64,000 nt of DNA from Hermatobates lingyangjiaoensis (GCA_026182355.1 JAPFBL010000165.1:62001-126000); one strand, 5' to 3'; counted from the stretch's first letter, positions 23,613-35,498 are shown. Program-made: numbers and translations. Notes: a model not told the origin generated them from the letters alone.

Positions 23613-24568
23613 CTATAAATAAAGAATAACAATATACTTAGGGCTTTATAGTGGATTAAATAAGGAATTACTTGTTTTTTTTTTATCAGTTGAATTCTGT
23701 CACGTTTTATAGAATGAACAACGATTTGATAATCTGATTGGATGATTGATAATGAAGAAAGTAGAGAATTGGAGCAAATAGTTAGGTGATCTTTGTTTTT
23801 GTAGTTGAGCAATCAGTAAGTTTAGGAGAAGCAACAAGTTTAATAGAAAACAAAATTCAATCAAGTTGAATTTGTACAAACGATTCGCTTCGTACAGTTT
23901 TCATTTAGCACGTGTCCAGGAGTAGAATCCAATTGATTGCATTGTTTTCAGGTTGTGCTTGTTGAAACAACAGACATTAATGGGATAACTGCTAAAGCTC
24001 ACAACAATTACTGCGATTTTAAACAAACTAAACTTGGATTAGTGAAACAGATCCAATTAATATGCTTTTATATTAAACTGAGTGCTTCAACATACAATAT
24101 TCCTTATTTCGGTTTTGTTGTTCCTTTGAATCTTTATGAGTAACTGAAAATTCTTTAATCTAATTGAACTGATTGCATACCATGCAAAAAAAAACACCAC
24201 CTATGACTGATTTCAATATTTTGACCTCTCTTTCTGACCACTACGAATGTCAAAATATTGATGTGACTTTGTTAGAAAAGTTCTAAATGTTTTCGAGTTT
24301 TACACCGTTTCTCAGCGACTCTTTTTTCAATCAAAACTCATGACAATTTATTCCTTTCCTTTAAAAGTAATAGTGGTAAATTTTTGATTTTTTGTCAATG
24401 TGTAACGGGTTGCTTGACGTTGAGTCGACAACATACTTGGTTTCCCTCTCTCTTTTTCTCCTGAAGACGGATTGACTAAAAATTCGTGTTTGTAAAGGTG
24501 TTTCTTTACTCTGTGTGTTAACTCTTCTTCGATAATGAACTCATATATTATATAAATATATAATATAT

Positions 24569-24600
<32 letters not shown>

Positions 24601-24757
24601 ATATAACAGTTTAAAATTGAAGATAGGTAACACACAAAGTAAAGAAACGCACTTACAAACTCAAATTATCGGGCAATTCAACTGATAAAAACAACAATTA
24701 ATTCCTTATTCAATCCACAATAAAGCCCTAAGTATATTGTTATTCTTTATTTATAAA
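23613..24757. repeat. Inverted repeat pair about 1 kb apart
   Basis: Bases 23613-23695 are the inverted copy of 24674-24757 (shared 'aagaataacaatatactta' and 'ggctttat'). The right arm adjoins the B2 copy at 24.6 kb. The interior has no recognisable gene. Confidence 0.55.
24380..24680. repeat. B2-family palindrome split by (TA)n
   Basis: The plus arm (24430-24545) has CTC, CTGAAGA, CGGATT and a lost GAAA. The minus arm (24610-24675) starts near the post-cleavage end of the motif ('aaactcaaattatcggg' in complement). A (TA)n tract of about 60 bp lies between the arms at 24544-24605. Confidence 0.6.
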
Positions 24758-24759
24758 TA

Positions 24760-25867
24760 GCATATTTATATAATTTAATTAATTGATATTCATATAGTTA
24801 GAGTGAAAACATATCTATTTTAGCAGAACTTGCTTCACTAATTAGGCCAGAGCCTTTGAAACGTCCAGAATAATTCTCATTTAACAAGCTGTTAACTAAT
24901 TATAATTCTCTTTCAAAGGATACTCAATGATATACCTTCTGTCTAATTAATAACTTCGAAGTTGTTGAAGCATAACTGTTTGACATTTCTGTTTGATATT
25001 GGTTGATTCAGCAGTTAGATCAGACAAGGAATGTATTCATATATAATCTAAATAGCGGAAACACAAATCTAATAATATTTATTTAAAATCGCAATTGATT
25101 CTGCAACAACTCATCAGAAAAAAATAAAAGCAATATTTGTTATTTAGGATATCTAATCCTTTCATTTTCTTCTTCTGGTTTCTTCATTATTAATTGTAAT
25201 TTGAAATAGCGGTTTTAGTAACTGTATCTGTTGATTTATAGTTTACATATTTACAAAATATATAATATATGTACAAAAAAAGAAGCAAAATGGTCTACGA
25301 GAACAAGTCTAATCACGCATGACGCATAGAAAGAACTAACACAACTGACCAAAGACCTGATATACAGAGGCATGTAATGAAGATGAACGAGCATTGAAAC
25401 AGATTATACACCAAAATGTAACTACAGATGAAAGCAACAACTCTACATCCACTAAAAGGCGAATATACGGTAAACTTGGCAATGAAAAATAGCCCAGATA
25501 GAATATGAAAGGTTGACTGTGATATACGAATATAAATTTCACATGGGAGGGTGAGAGCTCCAGACTGAAGGCAAATTCATCAATGTGACAACAACCTCTC
25601 TCGTAAGACACCTCAACATACAGTTACAAGCTGGAGCCATCACAGACACACTCACTACCAAACTACACAAGAAGAAACTCACTCATCAGGGATTACTTTA
25701 AAACACCTTGAGAATTAAACAGCGCCTTCTCGGTTAACAGCCATTCGTGAAGCCGACAGCCAATCACTGACGATCATTCGTCTACTGATCAGCTGGTCTG
25801 AAATCCCATTGGCTTGAATTTATCATACATTCACTATTATGTACAATTCGTTGTAGTTAATGAACGA
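24760..25867. other. AT-rich non-coding DNA
   Basis: A 91-codon minus-strand open frame at 25336-25611 has no recognisable domain, and I do not call it a gene. Confidence 0.4.
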
Positions 25868-26275
25868 ATTGTTAGCATTAAGACTTAGGATTAAGTTATT
25901 AGAATATAAAACACATTGCTCTATAGGGAGAAAAGCTCGGTGGGGGACACTTAGTGTCTACCACCACTTAGTACGGCTACCCCTGAATTATGTACCATGG
26001 GAGCAATCTCTCAATAAAGAAATTTTCATTCATTCATTCATTAATGAACGAATGGGAAAAAGCCTGGTGGGGAGCACCCAGTGCTCTCCGTACGGCTACC
26101 CCAGTCTGTATAGCCTTGGGCATAAGGTCCTTAATAAAGAACTATTCATTCATTCATTCTTGTAGCATAAGGCTTAGGATTAAGTTATTAGTTTGTAAGA
26201 TACATTGTACTATACGGGAAAAAGCTCGTTAGTGGACACTTAGTGTCCTCCGTACAGTTACCCCTGATTTTTCCA
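25868..26275 (+). mobile_element. Three tandem copies of an (ATTC)-tailed SINE-like repeat
   Basis: Units at about 25868-26040, 26041-26158 and 26159-26275. Each has 'gggaaaaagc', a GC-rich hairpin ('gagcacccagtgctc' or 'gacacttagtgtc'), then 'gtacggctacccc'. The first two end in AATAAAGAA and (ATTC)n. Units 1 and 3 also share 'cttaggattaagttattag'. Short length, non-coding content and a simple-repeat tail suggest a SINE. No A/B box is evident, so the RNA origin is unknown. Confidence 0.55.
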
Positions 26276-26299
26276 TTCCATTCCATAATTAATTCGAAC

Positions 26300-26375
26300 A
26301 GATTTAGTTGGTCACTCTCCTTTTTTCTCCTGATAACTTTGCAAACCAAAAATTAGACACTGGATGTATCTGTCT
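26300..26375 (+). repeat. B-family relic
   Basis: 'tttctcctgataact', then 'caaaccaaaaattagaca', matches the B core region in decayed form. A second relic lies at 27050-27150: CTGATGA, CAGTT, AAACC, AAAAATTAGAGA. Confidence 0.5.
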
Positions 26376-26690
26376 ATCATTCGATTATTTTATTTTCAAT
26401 TCATTTTGTTAATCCTTTAAGATTATTTAAGTTTAGCTCTGGTGAAGTTGCTTAATGAGGCTAGACATACTTTTTATATTTTTATTTATATTTTTTTATA
26501 TTTTTATATTGTTTTCTTATCTTTTTTAAAAATTATGTCGTATATATATATACCTTTTTATTATTTCTTATTTTATTTATCAAATTTAATTTGTTATTGT
26601 CTTTGGCTACACTAAACGTATTTTCAACTTAACTTTTTATTTTATTATTTAAATTCATGCATTTCATCATTACCACAGAGGTTAGTATTA

Positions 26691-26851
26691 TTAATATTAA
26701 ACATATAATCTACCGTCATACCTCGTACATTACTGCCGTAGCTGTCGGACCGGTTTCGGGTGTCACCCATCTTCAACACGAACACAAACCGGTCCGACAG
26801 CTACGGCAGTAATGTACGAGGTATGACGGTAGATTATATGTTTAACATTAA
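26691..26851. repeat. E-family palindrome with near-perfect arms
   Basis: Arms 26691-26756 and 26786-26851 match over about 66 bp with a single difference seen, around a 29 nt loop. The minus strand carries a hammerhead core: TTGAAGA (complement at 26770-26776), extra T, stem II GGGTG-a-CACCC (26758-26768), GAAA (26754-26757), CCGG, UC. Stem I is poor here. Arm identity implies recent formation or gene conversion. The right arm begins at AAACCGGTC, inside the core. Confidence 0.75.
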
Positions 26852-26859
26852 TTATTATT

Positions 26860-27224
26860 TAAACCACGTAGGTTTTATTCATTTCAACACATAATTTCTT
26901 GTTATATTCTGTAATATTCATAGTTCTCATTACTTATTATTTATTTTCACAATGCCATATTAATTATTATATTCTTCAGGTTTTCACTTCGTTTATTTTT
27001 CTTACTTTTTTTGGACCGAGCATACGTCTGACAACACTCTTAGTCTATAATTTTCGCTTTGCAAGTCCGCTTAGGTCCCTACCTTTTCCCTCCTGATGAC
27101 AGTTAAACCAAAAATTAGAGACTCTAAGTGTGTTTATGTGTTTTTTTTTCATTGTGTTCCTATAGTTTACTCTGAAACGTTTGTTGGTTATTGTGAATCG
27201 TTGTCTTGTATATATATAACAAGG
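26860..27224. other. AT-rich DNA with a decayed B relic
   Basis: Apart from the B relic at 27050-27150 no feature is supported. Confidence 0.4.
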
Positions 27225-27420
27225 TTTCATAATAAACACGTGGAATAACAATTAATGATCAAACGACAACTTGAAATAGGAAAAAGGCCAAGACATTGCA
27301 TCCGTAACATGCTGTCTTCGTTAGTTTTTGACTCTGACGAAGACTGTTTATAACGGTTGAAAGATGTGAAACGGTTGTTATTTCACGTGTTCATTCTGAA
27401 ATTTTGTTATTGATGAAATA
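27225..27420. repeat. A-family copy, partly decayed
   Basis: The outer segment ('aataaacacgtggaataac', 'gatcaaac') is followed by a shortened inverted arm and a plus-strand GACT, CTGACGA (27334-27340), A, GACTG, AACGGTTGAAAG. The stem III and stem I 3' strand have diverged. Confidence 0.6.
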
Positions 27421-28485
27421 TTAATTACTACTTACAAAAAAACAATGCATATTAAAATAATAAAAAACTGTGTTTTGATTATTCTTTTGCCATATTGTCA
27501 CAACAAGAAATAATTTCGTGTTAAGTTATATTTGCTTTCAATAACCTATTCAGGTACTATAATTTTTTATACATCTAGTGTATTGACATATGCATATATA
27601 AAATAGTAAAGACTATGTCAAAGTAAGTCCGTATGATAATTATTAGAGTTTTCATCTTTTGTATCCTTAACAAAATTTGAAGAAAATGCTAAACCAAAAA
27701 CCGGCATTAAAAACACATTCATTTTATTATACATTTTCATATAGAAACCTTTATTCCTATTTCCCCTGAAATTACTAAATAACATAAATTAAATGTTTTC
27801 AAAACTTCTAAATAGTCTTAGAATAGAATACATAAGTTAATAAAATATTAAAATCATTGTTTGATTTCAAACCCATATAACTAATTAACTAATTCGTAAA
27901 AGTAAACCTGTTGTATTTTAAACAATGATTTTAATGAAAAAACTTAATTAAGAAGGGTTGACTAATTACTGAGATGAAAATGTTTATTATGGGATTATCT
28001 GAGGAACTGACGTTCTCTAAATGATTTTAAAAGGGATATAAACATATGTAATTAATTTATTCTGCATTTGGAATATAATTAATTTTATAGCTTACATTAT
28101 TTTATAACATTTACTCTTCTTTATGGTAAAATATTTAAAGAATGAATTTCAACGAATAAGTTAAACTTACTAGAATCAAAAAAAATAGCGAAAATGTTTT
28201 ACCTGAAAAATAATGAAGACGCCAATTTCACTTATGTTCATCTAACTACCATTTTCTTTTGATTATAAGAAAATTAGTAGTATATTTAAGGAATTACAAA
28301 TATTTGAGTGTAGAACTCTTCCATCAGAGGTTTTTTTATGCTGGTAGTATAGTTTTTTATAAACAGGTTAGATTTTCTTAAATTTTATTTTAGACATAGT
28401 TCTAGTTTTAATTTATTTAGCAGTGAATAATGTTCTGAGATGGTTATGTTAAATTAGGTTATAAGGGCTGACCTAAGAGAGAACA
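27421..28485. other. AT-rich non-coding DNA
   Basis: Nothing recognisable. Confidence 0.45.
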
Positions 28486-29022
28486 CACGATTTTAGTAAA
28501 ATACACTGTCTTACCTCGTATACTACTGCTGTTAACTTTCTGACTGGTTTAGGGTGTCACCCATCTTCAATGTTGTCGTTGTTAGTGTTATATAACCTAT
28601 CCACCGCCATCTAGATTATCTATTATTAAGTTATTTTAAATTTTATTAACATATTTATTCACGACTCTTTTTTCCCAGCTTTCATCGTTTTCAAGTCATC
28701 GTTTAAATTTTCTTATAGTTTTAATAAGTAAAAACATAAATAATCGAGTAAATTAATAAACAAGCAAATAAAGCATCAAAACGATATTTTTATTTAAACC
28801 TATAAGAAAATTAGGGTGGGGGGAAAGAGGGCAGAATAAATAATGTTAATAAAATTAGAAATATTTTAATAATAGATAATCTAGACAGCAGTGGGTAGGT
28901 TATATACTTGTAATATGAACACGTCGACCTTGAATCAGTTCTTTTTGAAGATGGGTGACGACCAAAACCAATCAGAGAGCTACAGCAGCAGTATACGAGG
29001 TAAGACGGTGTATTTTATTAAT
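28486..29022. repeat. Large E-family palindrome
   Basis: 28486-28630 is the inverted copy of 28866-29022, with about 235 bp between. Each arm holds an outer 'tatac.aggtaagac' end, a hammerhead-like core (right arm TTGAAGA, T, GGGT-gacg-ACC, AAAA, CCAATC) and an inner 'gataatctaga...taggttata' segment. The inner phrase 'ggtaggttata' also occurs at 18611, just upstream of the hammerhead in the PLE 3' region, linking this palindrome to that element. GAAA is lost. Confidence 0.7.
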
Positions 29023-29029
29023 AATATTG

Positions 29030-30334
29030 ATCATACTAACCTTAGTTGTACGTATGAATAGAACATACCTAGATCAATGATTAGCCTTTTTGTGATACCA
29101 TAAAATGAACTCTACACTACGCGTCTTCAATCTGCTTAATTCAACTGTATTAAGAGTAGGGATTGTTAAAGATTTCCTAACATCGCACATGTTCAAACAT
29201 TTCAGCTTAACTTATTCTCTAACAAATGAATCGCTCTGATTTGCTCACATCCACCGTGAACCCCCCGAGTGAGTATTGTAAATCTGATTCACTAGTACAG
29301 AAGTAAGCACAAAAGCCACTAGTTTATCCCGGCCCTTATTCTCTGAGCAAGACATTTTTAAGAGTGGGCAGTAAAGCATAATAATGGAAGGGACTATGTT
29401 TTTACTTTCATATTTTCTCAAAAATTCTAGATATATACTTACAGTGTTTTCTCTATCAATAAATATAAGTTTTCTTCATTTTATTTTTAGGACTTAACAT
29501 ATATCTCTAGTATAAAGTTTGGCAAGTCGCCAATACCGGGATAGTTGCTCTATTATGTGCACTGAGAGGTAACAGAATGCCAATATTGTTCTGCACAGTC
29601 ACCAAGTGATAAGATATATCAAAAAAAAAAAAAGGTACAGAAAATGTTTTTATATATAATTTACTGAGCAGGGTTTATTCTATTACTCGTAGAGAGGCTT
29701 ACCCCGCCTTTTCACTGAAGAGCACTAAATAATAAAATATTTTCAGGCTTTTCTCTACTCAAAATACTGGTATACATGTTTCATCACTTCTGAATTTAAG
29801 AGTATTTGAGCAAAAATACACGTTTGATTGTTTGAATTAAACCATTTATTAAAAACTATATATTGTTGTACATTGTAAAACCACAGAAACCGAGCTACTT
29901 GGAAATACATAATTAATTTCTGAAACATACATCTCCATTAGATATGTTGTCATATGCACGATTTGTAACTATTCACACTTTGGCACTATTTTGGGTCACT
30001 TACCACACTCCTATGTTCATAACTGCTCATTGAGAAGGAAATATGGAAGAATCTTAAGACCGTGTTTAAGGTAAAATTACTATATCTGAGAGTGATTAAG
30101 GATATAAACAACGTACAATAAAACATTTAGTTTAAAAAAAATTCGAAATAAATAACTTTGCTAAAATTTTACTACAATAAAATATCATTTAAGATAACCG
30201 GCAAAACGTTAATTATAGTTAATGGTTAATCTATAATTATGGTAATACACAAAAATTTATAAAACGAGGCTTTGTAGCATTTGCTATAAAATTATTTACA
30301 GTGTTTAATGTTATCACTAGAATGGAAAAGAATA
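29030..30334. other. AT-rich non-coding DNA
   Basis: No gene or repeat is supported. Confidence 0.45.
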
Positions 30335-30440
30335 GAATATTATCAAATATTAATGTTCCAGAAAAGCAGTATAAAACTGTTAGTATTCATACTATCCAGT
30401 TGTATACTGTTTTTTTGAACTTTAATATTTGATAATATTC
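30335..30440. repeat. Short palindrome (hairpin element)
   Basis: Bases 30335-30373 pair with 30403-30440 ('gaatattatcaaatatta' against its complement), with a 29 bp loop. It could be a MITE-like element; no ribozyme core is present. Confidence 0.65.
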
Positions 30441-31115
30441 TTTTCTTTTCTTTTCAATTCTCATCATCACTGACAGGTGGATATCACAATGCGAGGAAAT
30501 GCCAATGTGACCAACTTTATTACTCCAATACTGGGAGCACGTGATAGTAACGTTAGATACCGGGTCGGGTTACCTGCTGTTGTGTTTTTTCTTATATTTT
30601 TTTTATATTTCATTCAAATACAAAATTTAATAGATGATCTTATAATAGAATTCTGAATTAATTATTTAAAATAAAGTTATTATAACGTAAAAAATAGATA
30701 GAATTCTTGATTGTACCGTCCTTCGTAACAATATAAATGTTTGTGTATCTGTTTCACCCTATTGTGTCGTTTATTAACGTGTATTTATTAAGAGAAACTG
30801 TTGTATCTATATTTCTTATAATCGCGATTTTGTGTTTTACATCTAACCGAAATGGACAATGTTATTTCATTTTTGTTTTTTTGTGCATTGCAACTTTAAC
30901 GCAAAGTAAAGATTAAAAAGCAAATATGAAAGCTTTGAAAATTGCTGAATGAGTGAGAAATATGGCAGGCCAAGCAAGTTAATGTAATTTATAAAGCCGG
31001 CTGTTGGTTATAGTTAAAAAAAAAAAAAAAGTTCAGAATAACGGTTTTAGCGTTAGAGGAAAATGATATGACTGTCAGATTTGACGCAGATAAATGCATG
31101 AGGCTTTTGAAAACG

Positions 31116-31302
31116 GTATATGGCTGAGAAAAGCTTGATACACTCAAAAGATATTAATGTCCCAAGTCTCTATGCTTTACTAGAATCCAACCTTTTTTTC
31201 TCAGAAAAATCTTCTTTTGTACTCTTCAAATATAAGTCATTTCAGAAATACAAATATTATAAACAAACCTTTCTTTCTTTCTTTACATATAATATGATTT
31301 CG
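31116..31302 (+). repeat. Dispersed repeat X, copy 2
   Basis: Inverted copy of 23398-23585 with a few differences. Flanks differ, so it moved or was duplicated as a roughly 190 bp unit. It lacks obvious terminal repeats. Confidence 0.6.
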
Positions 31303-31488
31303 ATATAAAGCACTATTTCTATTATTTTCTTATAAAAATAATTTAAAAATAAATTTTTAATGCTGGATAAATAATGCTTAATTCTGTTGGCATATTATGC
31401 TAAATTATTGATGTAAAGCAGTCATTAGTTCTTATTTTAATTTTGTTAGCGGTTCAGTTCTATATATTCCTTTGTATTAGATTCACTA

Positions 31489-31795
31489 TAAAATTGGAAA
31501 TACGATCCAAATTGGGCATAATACGAGCTGAAATTCAAATAAGAGTAATGAAGAGTAATTGTATCTTATTTGCAGTAGTTTCTTTTACTGCAAACGTACG
31601 TAATTTGTAGCTAAAATTTTGGGTCAATTTTGTCATAAAATATATATTCATCAGACTGTGAAATCATTAAAAATGCCTATAAAACAGCACCAATACAACC
31701 CAAGGCTCCTAGGCTTAGCCTCAATCATTCACTGTCCTTCGATTTTGAACTACTCGTATTGTTCAGTTTGGAACGCATTTTCGATTTTATAGTTA
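31489..31795. repeat. Palindromic B2-like ends around a direct-repeat copy
   Basis: 31489-31540 ('ggaaatacgatccaaattgg', 'atacgagctgaa') is a diverged inverted copy of 31741-31795. These are the outer-edge sequences of the B families. Between them lies 31590-31732, which recurs at 32655-32806. Confidence 0.5.
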
Positions 31796-32806
31796 AACTC
31801 TCATATATGAAATTAGATACGTAATGATTCTATAATAAATAAGTGACTTATAAATCAACGTTTCATCAAGGTATAAATCCAATAAATTTTGCAATAACTT
31901 TGACAAAAGACCTCGGTCCTTTTATCAAGTTTCTTACTGCGTTTTGTTATATACATATGTAATGGATGTTTTAAGTTTTCTGCAAGAATAACAAGTTAAT
32001 TAGGTTCTCACTCTACCTTTCATCTCTATAGTCAACATAATTAAATTATGTGTTGTTGATTGCCTTTTCAAAATATAAAAAAATGTTACCAACAAAGGTT
32101 TGGTTTTACAATGGGTAATTATTTATCTTTCCTTCAGATAATTTCTGCATGAAAGTTTTTGTTATTAAAATGTCAAATTAATTCTGCCTAACCCAGTTAA
32201 ATGGTTTAGATATATTGACGATACATTATACCTCGGTCACAAATCTATGAATAAAGATGACTTGCTAACAAAAGTAATTTATCAGCGCCTATAATCCAAT
32301 TCATAATGAAGGAGGAAGTAAACAATGAATTGTTCTTCTTAGATGCTATTATACAGGAATTGCTTCAAGAGATACGTTTTGTTATATATATGAAATTTAC
32401 CAATATACTTACTTATGTTCCTTTTTATTCCTCCTAGCACAGAAATGTTTCCATACACGTTATTGAGGATGTTAAAAGTCCTCCCTAATAAATTTTTCAA
32501 TGATAAAATTAATGCATTTCTATTCCTCATATGTTAAAATACGCACGACGTATATAGGCAAAGCTTTACAGAGACACACAACAAAAATATGAGCCATTGA
32601 ACTCATTTACTAGGATTATAAATCTTGACGTTACCTAATGTAATTATTTCTAATGCAAACGTTAGCATGTAATTAGGTAACGAAATTTGGGTTCAATTTT
32701 GTCTTAAATATATATACATCACACTGCTAAATAATTAAAAATGCCTATAAAACAGAACCAATACAACCCAATACAGCCGGGTGATGGGCTTAGCATCGAT
32801 CATTAA
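31590..32806. repeat. Direct repeats flanking a PLE reverse transcriptase relic
   Basis: 31590-31732 and 32655-32806 are direct copies sharing 'gcaaacgt', 'tcaattttgtc', 'aaaaatgcctataaaacag' and 'caatacaaccca'. They bracket the RT relic and so resemble the LTR-like repeats (pLTRs) of PLEs. On the minus strand the first copy contains CTGATGA with no GAAA at the right distance. Confidence 0.55.
32195..32560 (+). pseudogene. PLE reverse transcriptase relic
   Basis: PVKWFRYIDDTLYL holds the YxDD catalytic motif of reverse transcriptases in its PLE form. After stops and a frameshift comes EEVNNELFFLDAIIQ, matching the PLE 'LPFLDVLI' motif, then a shifted FVIYMKFTNILTYVPFYSS with HRNV, matching the PLE 'VYRKPT.T..Y..F.S' segment. 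Several stops interrupt it, so it is dead. Direct repeats of about 145 bp bracket it. The fingers part of the RT is not recognisable upstream. Confidence 0.8.
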
Positions 32807-34690
32807 ACATACATTATTTCGTATTAACCCAAAAATATTGTAAAGTTAAGGGAGAATTCATGCATTTCGTTATTATAGATCATATAATACCTACAGGTAT
32901 TATAGGTAAGACGAGTTTATTATACTTCTAATATTAATTAAGAGAGAGTGCTAACAAATGAATGGAACTTTCCACTTATAGAAGACTAAAGGAGGCAAAA
33001 TATATGTCATAAGTAAAAAGTTTTAATTTATAATTTTTAAGTAGAATTATCTAATTCTAATTTGTAATTAGCAATATCTAATCATTATTAGTATTTAATT
33101 TTGTTACTAATTAAAGTAACTTTTAAAATCAGGTTTAATTAAACCAAAATAAGGTGTTTGTTCATAAAATAATATATTGTTATAGTTTGTTTTTAGGAAG
33201 GAAAGTGATATTACTTTAATAAACATTACATTAAAGTTAGGCGTTACATCTAATCGTTCAATCTATTTTAACCAATTTACAATCTTGTCACGGCAAAAGT
33301 TATAGCAAAATATCTGCTGTTTCATCTAATTTGAAGTTTTATTTATTAAAATTCACTTTGCAATTGACACTGGAGCAATATTAATTCATGATTTATCTGC
33401 CGTTGGCTTTAGTAAGCCTTTATTAAAGCCCAACTGTCTTGCATTGCTCTCTGTTGCTCCCTATTAAATTCAAATCAATTACGGAACAAGTTTAAATATT
33501 GAATATGAACGACTCTAACTGGAATATTGAAGCGAATTGCAATTTAGAGTGATTACTTTTGTGAATTACTTTTTCGGATGTAATCTGCAAACGTTGTAAT
33601 AACGTTAACGCTTCGTATAAACTTATAAATCCTTCTCAATTGACATAACTTACTTTTTCAATGATTCTCTATACTAGCTATATAAATAAAGTTTAAAAAT
33701 ATTACATTTATATATATTTCTAAGTCATACTGTTATAGTTCGCATGTATTCTTCAAAGTGGCATTTATAAATTGTGAAATGTTAGAAAATGATATTTCAT
33801 TATGACATTCTCTAAAACAGCCATTAACATAAAATGTATGTTAAACTATTGAAAAAGCTGTTTATTGTAAAAATGATGCGTGGGATATACCTTAAACTAT
33901 TTTTTTTTTATCTAATATAAAGAATGTATGATATATGGTCCAATAATTTAACTGGAAACAATTTGTTGTAAAAAAACATGCACGTTCAACATTTTTTTTA
34001 TTTCTTTTCTATTAAGAAAGAATAATGGAGGGACGTTACGATCTGATGATGGGATTCAAAAGAAGGCCGGAGAGAAATGGAGCGTGTTGATTGGATGATA
34101 GAGCTCTTTGGCAGGCGGCCCACGGGTCAGCCTCTCCCTCCTGGTGTATGTATACAGGTATGGGGAAAAAACTCCCTCATTGACCATTATACACTGAATT
34201 GTATCCTCTCAATATAATGGAAACAGAATTTTTAAATAACACTTAATCTACTGCATACACGTAACCCACTGCATGTTCGTGTTGGAGTCAGAGAGGTTTA
34301 TGTTTTTTTATAAAAGACCAGCTGATCCACCCAGCATTGCCCAGGCGGTCGATTATGTGGTTTTGCTTATGAGCGGTAGATCCCAAGAAATAACCCTTAT
34401 GAAAATCAAAATACCGTAGTTAATTCCAACGAAAAATATTATATAAGATCCACATATTTCATTGTGTCCAAATGCCGCATGTTTCCTATATAATTTCTCT
34501 AATTTGCTTGTAATTCTTGTATAATTTTAAAAATGTTTTCCAACAGACCGACCCGGATTAGCGAAGTAGAAGGTTAGTCCAATTGCTCTACCTTAATCCC
34601 CCAAAATTCTCACTGATTCAAAGGAGTTGTCTTATAAACATTCCTGTAGAAATCCACCTTCTATATATAAACTGACAAAGTTACTACTTT
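32807..34690. other. AT-rich non-coding DNA
   Basis: No gene is recognised. 'ataggtaagacgag' near 32905 may be a scrap of the E-family outer end. A GC-richer patch at 34055-34165 and the phrase 'cccagcattgcccaggcgg' near 34330 look like transposon ends, but no pair was found. Confidence 0.45.
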
Positions 34691-34700
34691 TCCCATTATT

Positions 34701-34738
34701 GTTCTGATGATGAGTGTGGTAATTTGAAATATGTTAAC
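34701..34738 (+). ncRNA. Hammerhead-like motif (F-family, weak)
   Basis: GTT, CTGATGA (34704-34710), extra T, stem II GAGT-gtggta-ATTT (with G-U pairs), GAAA, TATGTT, then AAC pairing with GTT. The order is right but every stem is weak. It is related by layout to 44672-44707. Confidence 0.35.
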
Positions 34739-34856
34739 TAGTAATATTGGTGATAAGCTTTATAATTTTAATTAAGAGACGAGGAAGGAATTTCAGAAAC
34801 TGAAAAAAATTATGTAGGAAACAGATACAAGTGAAATATGGGGCGTTGTTTAACAA

Positions 34857-35170
34857 TATATATATGATCAAACCACAATAAGAAATGGGAAAACAAGACT
34901 AAGATCTTTCAACCGTAACAAGCGGTCTTCGTCAGAGTCAAAAACCCAACTGAACACTAGATGCAGAAAACATCTGGTGAGGAGTTGAGAAGAGTGGGAG
35001 GGAAGAGTGGTATTTTAAAAGGGTGAAAGCACAGGAAAGGACTAATGTCCAGAAAGGGATGTTTGGGGAAACAAAGGAGTACAGTAAGAAAAAGTAAAAA
35101 ACTATCCGCTAGCTGTCAACCCTCTTTGAAGAGGCTATTGCCCTCGTGACGAAAGTATGTGAAAGTATGT
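34857..35170 (-). repeat. Long A-family copy, single arm
   Basis: Minus-strand order: a pyrimidine-rich leader of about 220 bp, then the hammerhead at 34887-34947, then the outer segment. The leader matches 60790-61000 in the complement ('gagggcaatagcctctt', 'agggttgacagcta'). Together the two copies define the full A unit of about 290 bp. TA repeats bound both sides. Confidence 0.75.
34887..34947 (-). ncRNA. Type I hammerhead motif (A-family, intact)
   Basis: Base for base like 4820-4880 on the opposite strand: GGG, U-rich strand, GACT, CTGACGA (34929-34935), extra A, GACCG/CGGTT hairpin, GAAA, AGATCT, U, AGTC (34897-34900), U-rich strand, CCC. All paired positions are kept in a copy with a different left boundary. 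Confidence 0.7.
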
Positions 35171-35200
35171 AAATTATGTGAAATCTTTTTATCGATGAAT

Positions 35201-35442
35201 ATATATATATATATATATATAAAGATTTCACATAAACACGTGATAACAATCAATGATCAAACCAAATAAGAAAATGGGAAAACAAGACTAAGATCTTTCA
35301 ACCGTAACAAGTGGTCTTCGTCAGAGTCAAAAATCCAACTGACCAAACCCAAACCCAAGTCAGTTGACAAAAACCGCTTGTTACGGTTGAAAGATCTTAG
35401 TCTTGTTTAACCCATTTTCTTATTTTGGTTTGATCATTGATT

Positions 35443-35491
<49 letters not shown>

Positions 35492-35498
35492 AAATAAT
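35201..35498. repeat. A-family palindrome between (TA)n tracts
   Basis: The minus arm (35221-35345) holds a hammerhead at 35286-35328: CTGACGA at 35318-35324 and GAAA intact, stem II with one A-C mismatch. The plus arm (35365-35440) has lost the 5' half of the core (TTGACAA). Long (TA)n tracts lie at 35201-35221 and 35442-35492. Confidence 0.7.

Noticed and set aside
25336..25611. 91-codon minus-strand frame as a gene
   Set aside because: No recognisable motif and no supporting gene structure.
31893..31930. Hammerhead-like 'TTGATAA', AGGACC/GGTCT hairpin, on the minus strand
   Set aside because: No GAAA at the right place and no pairing stem I; kept only as a possible decayed PLE end.
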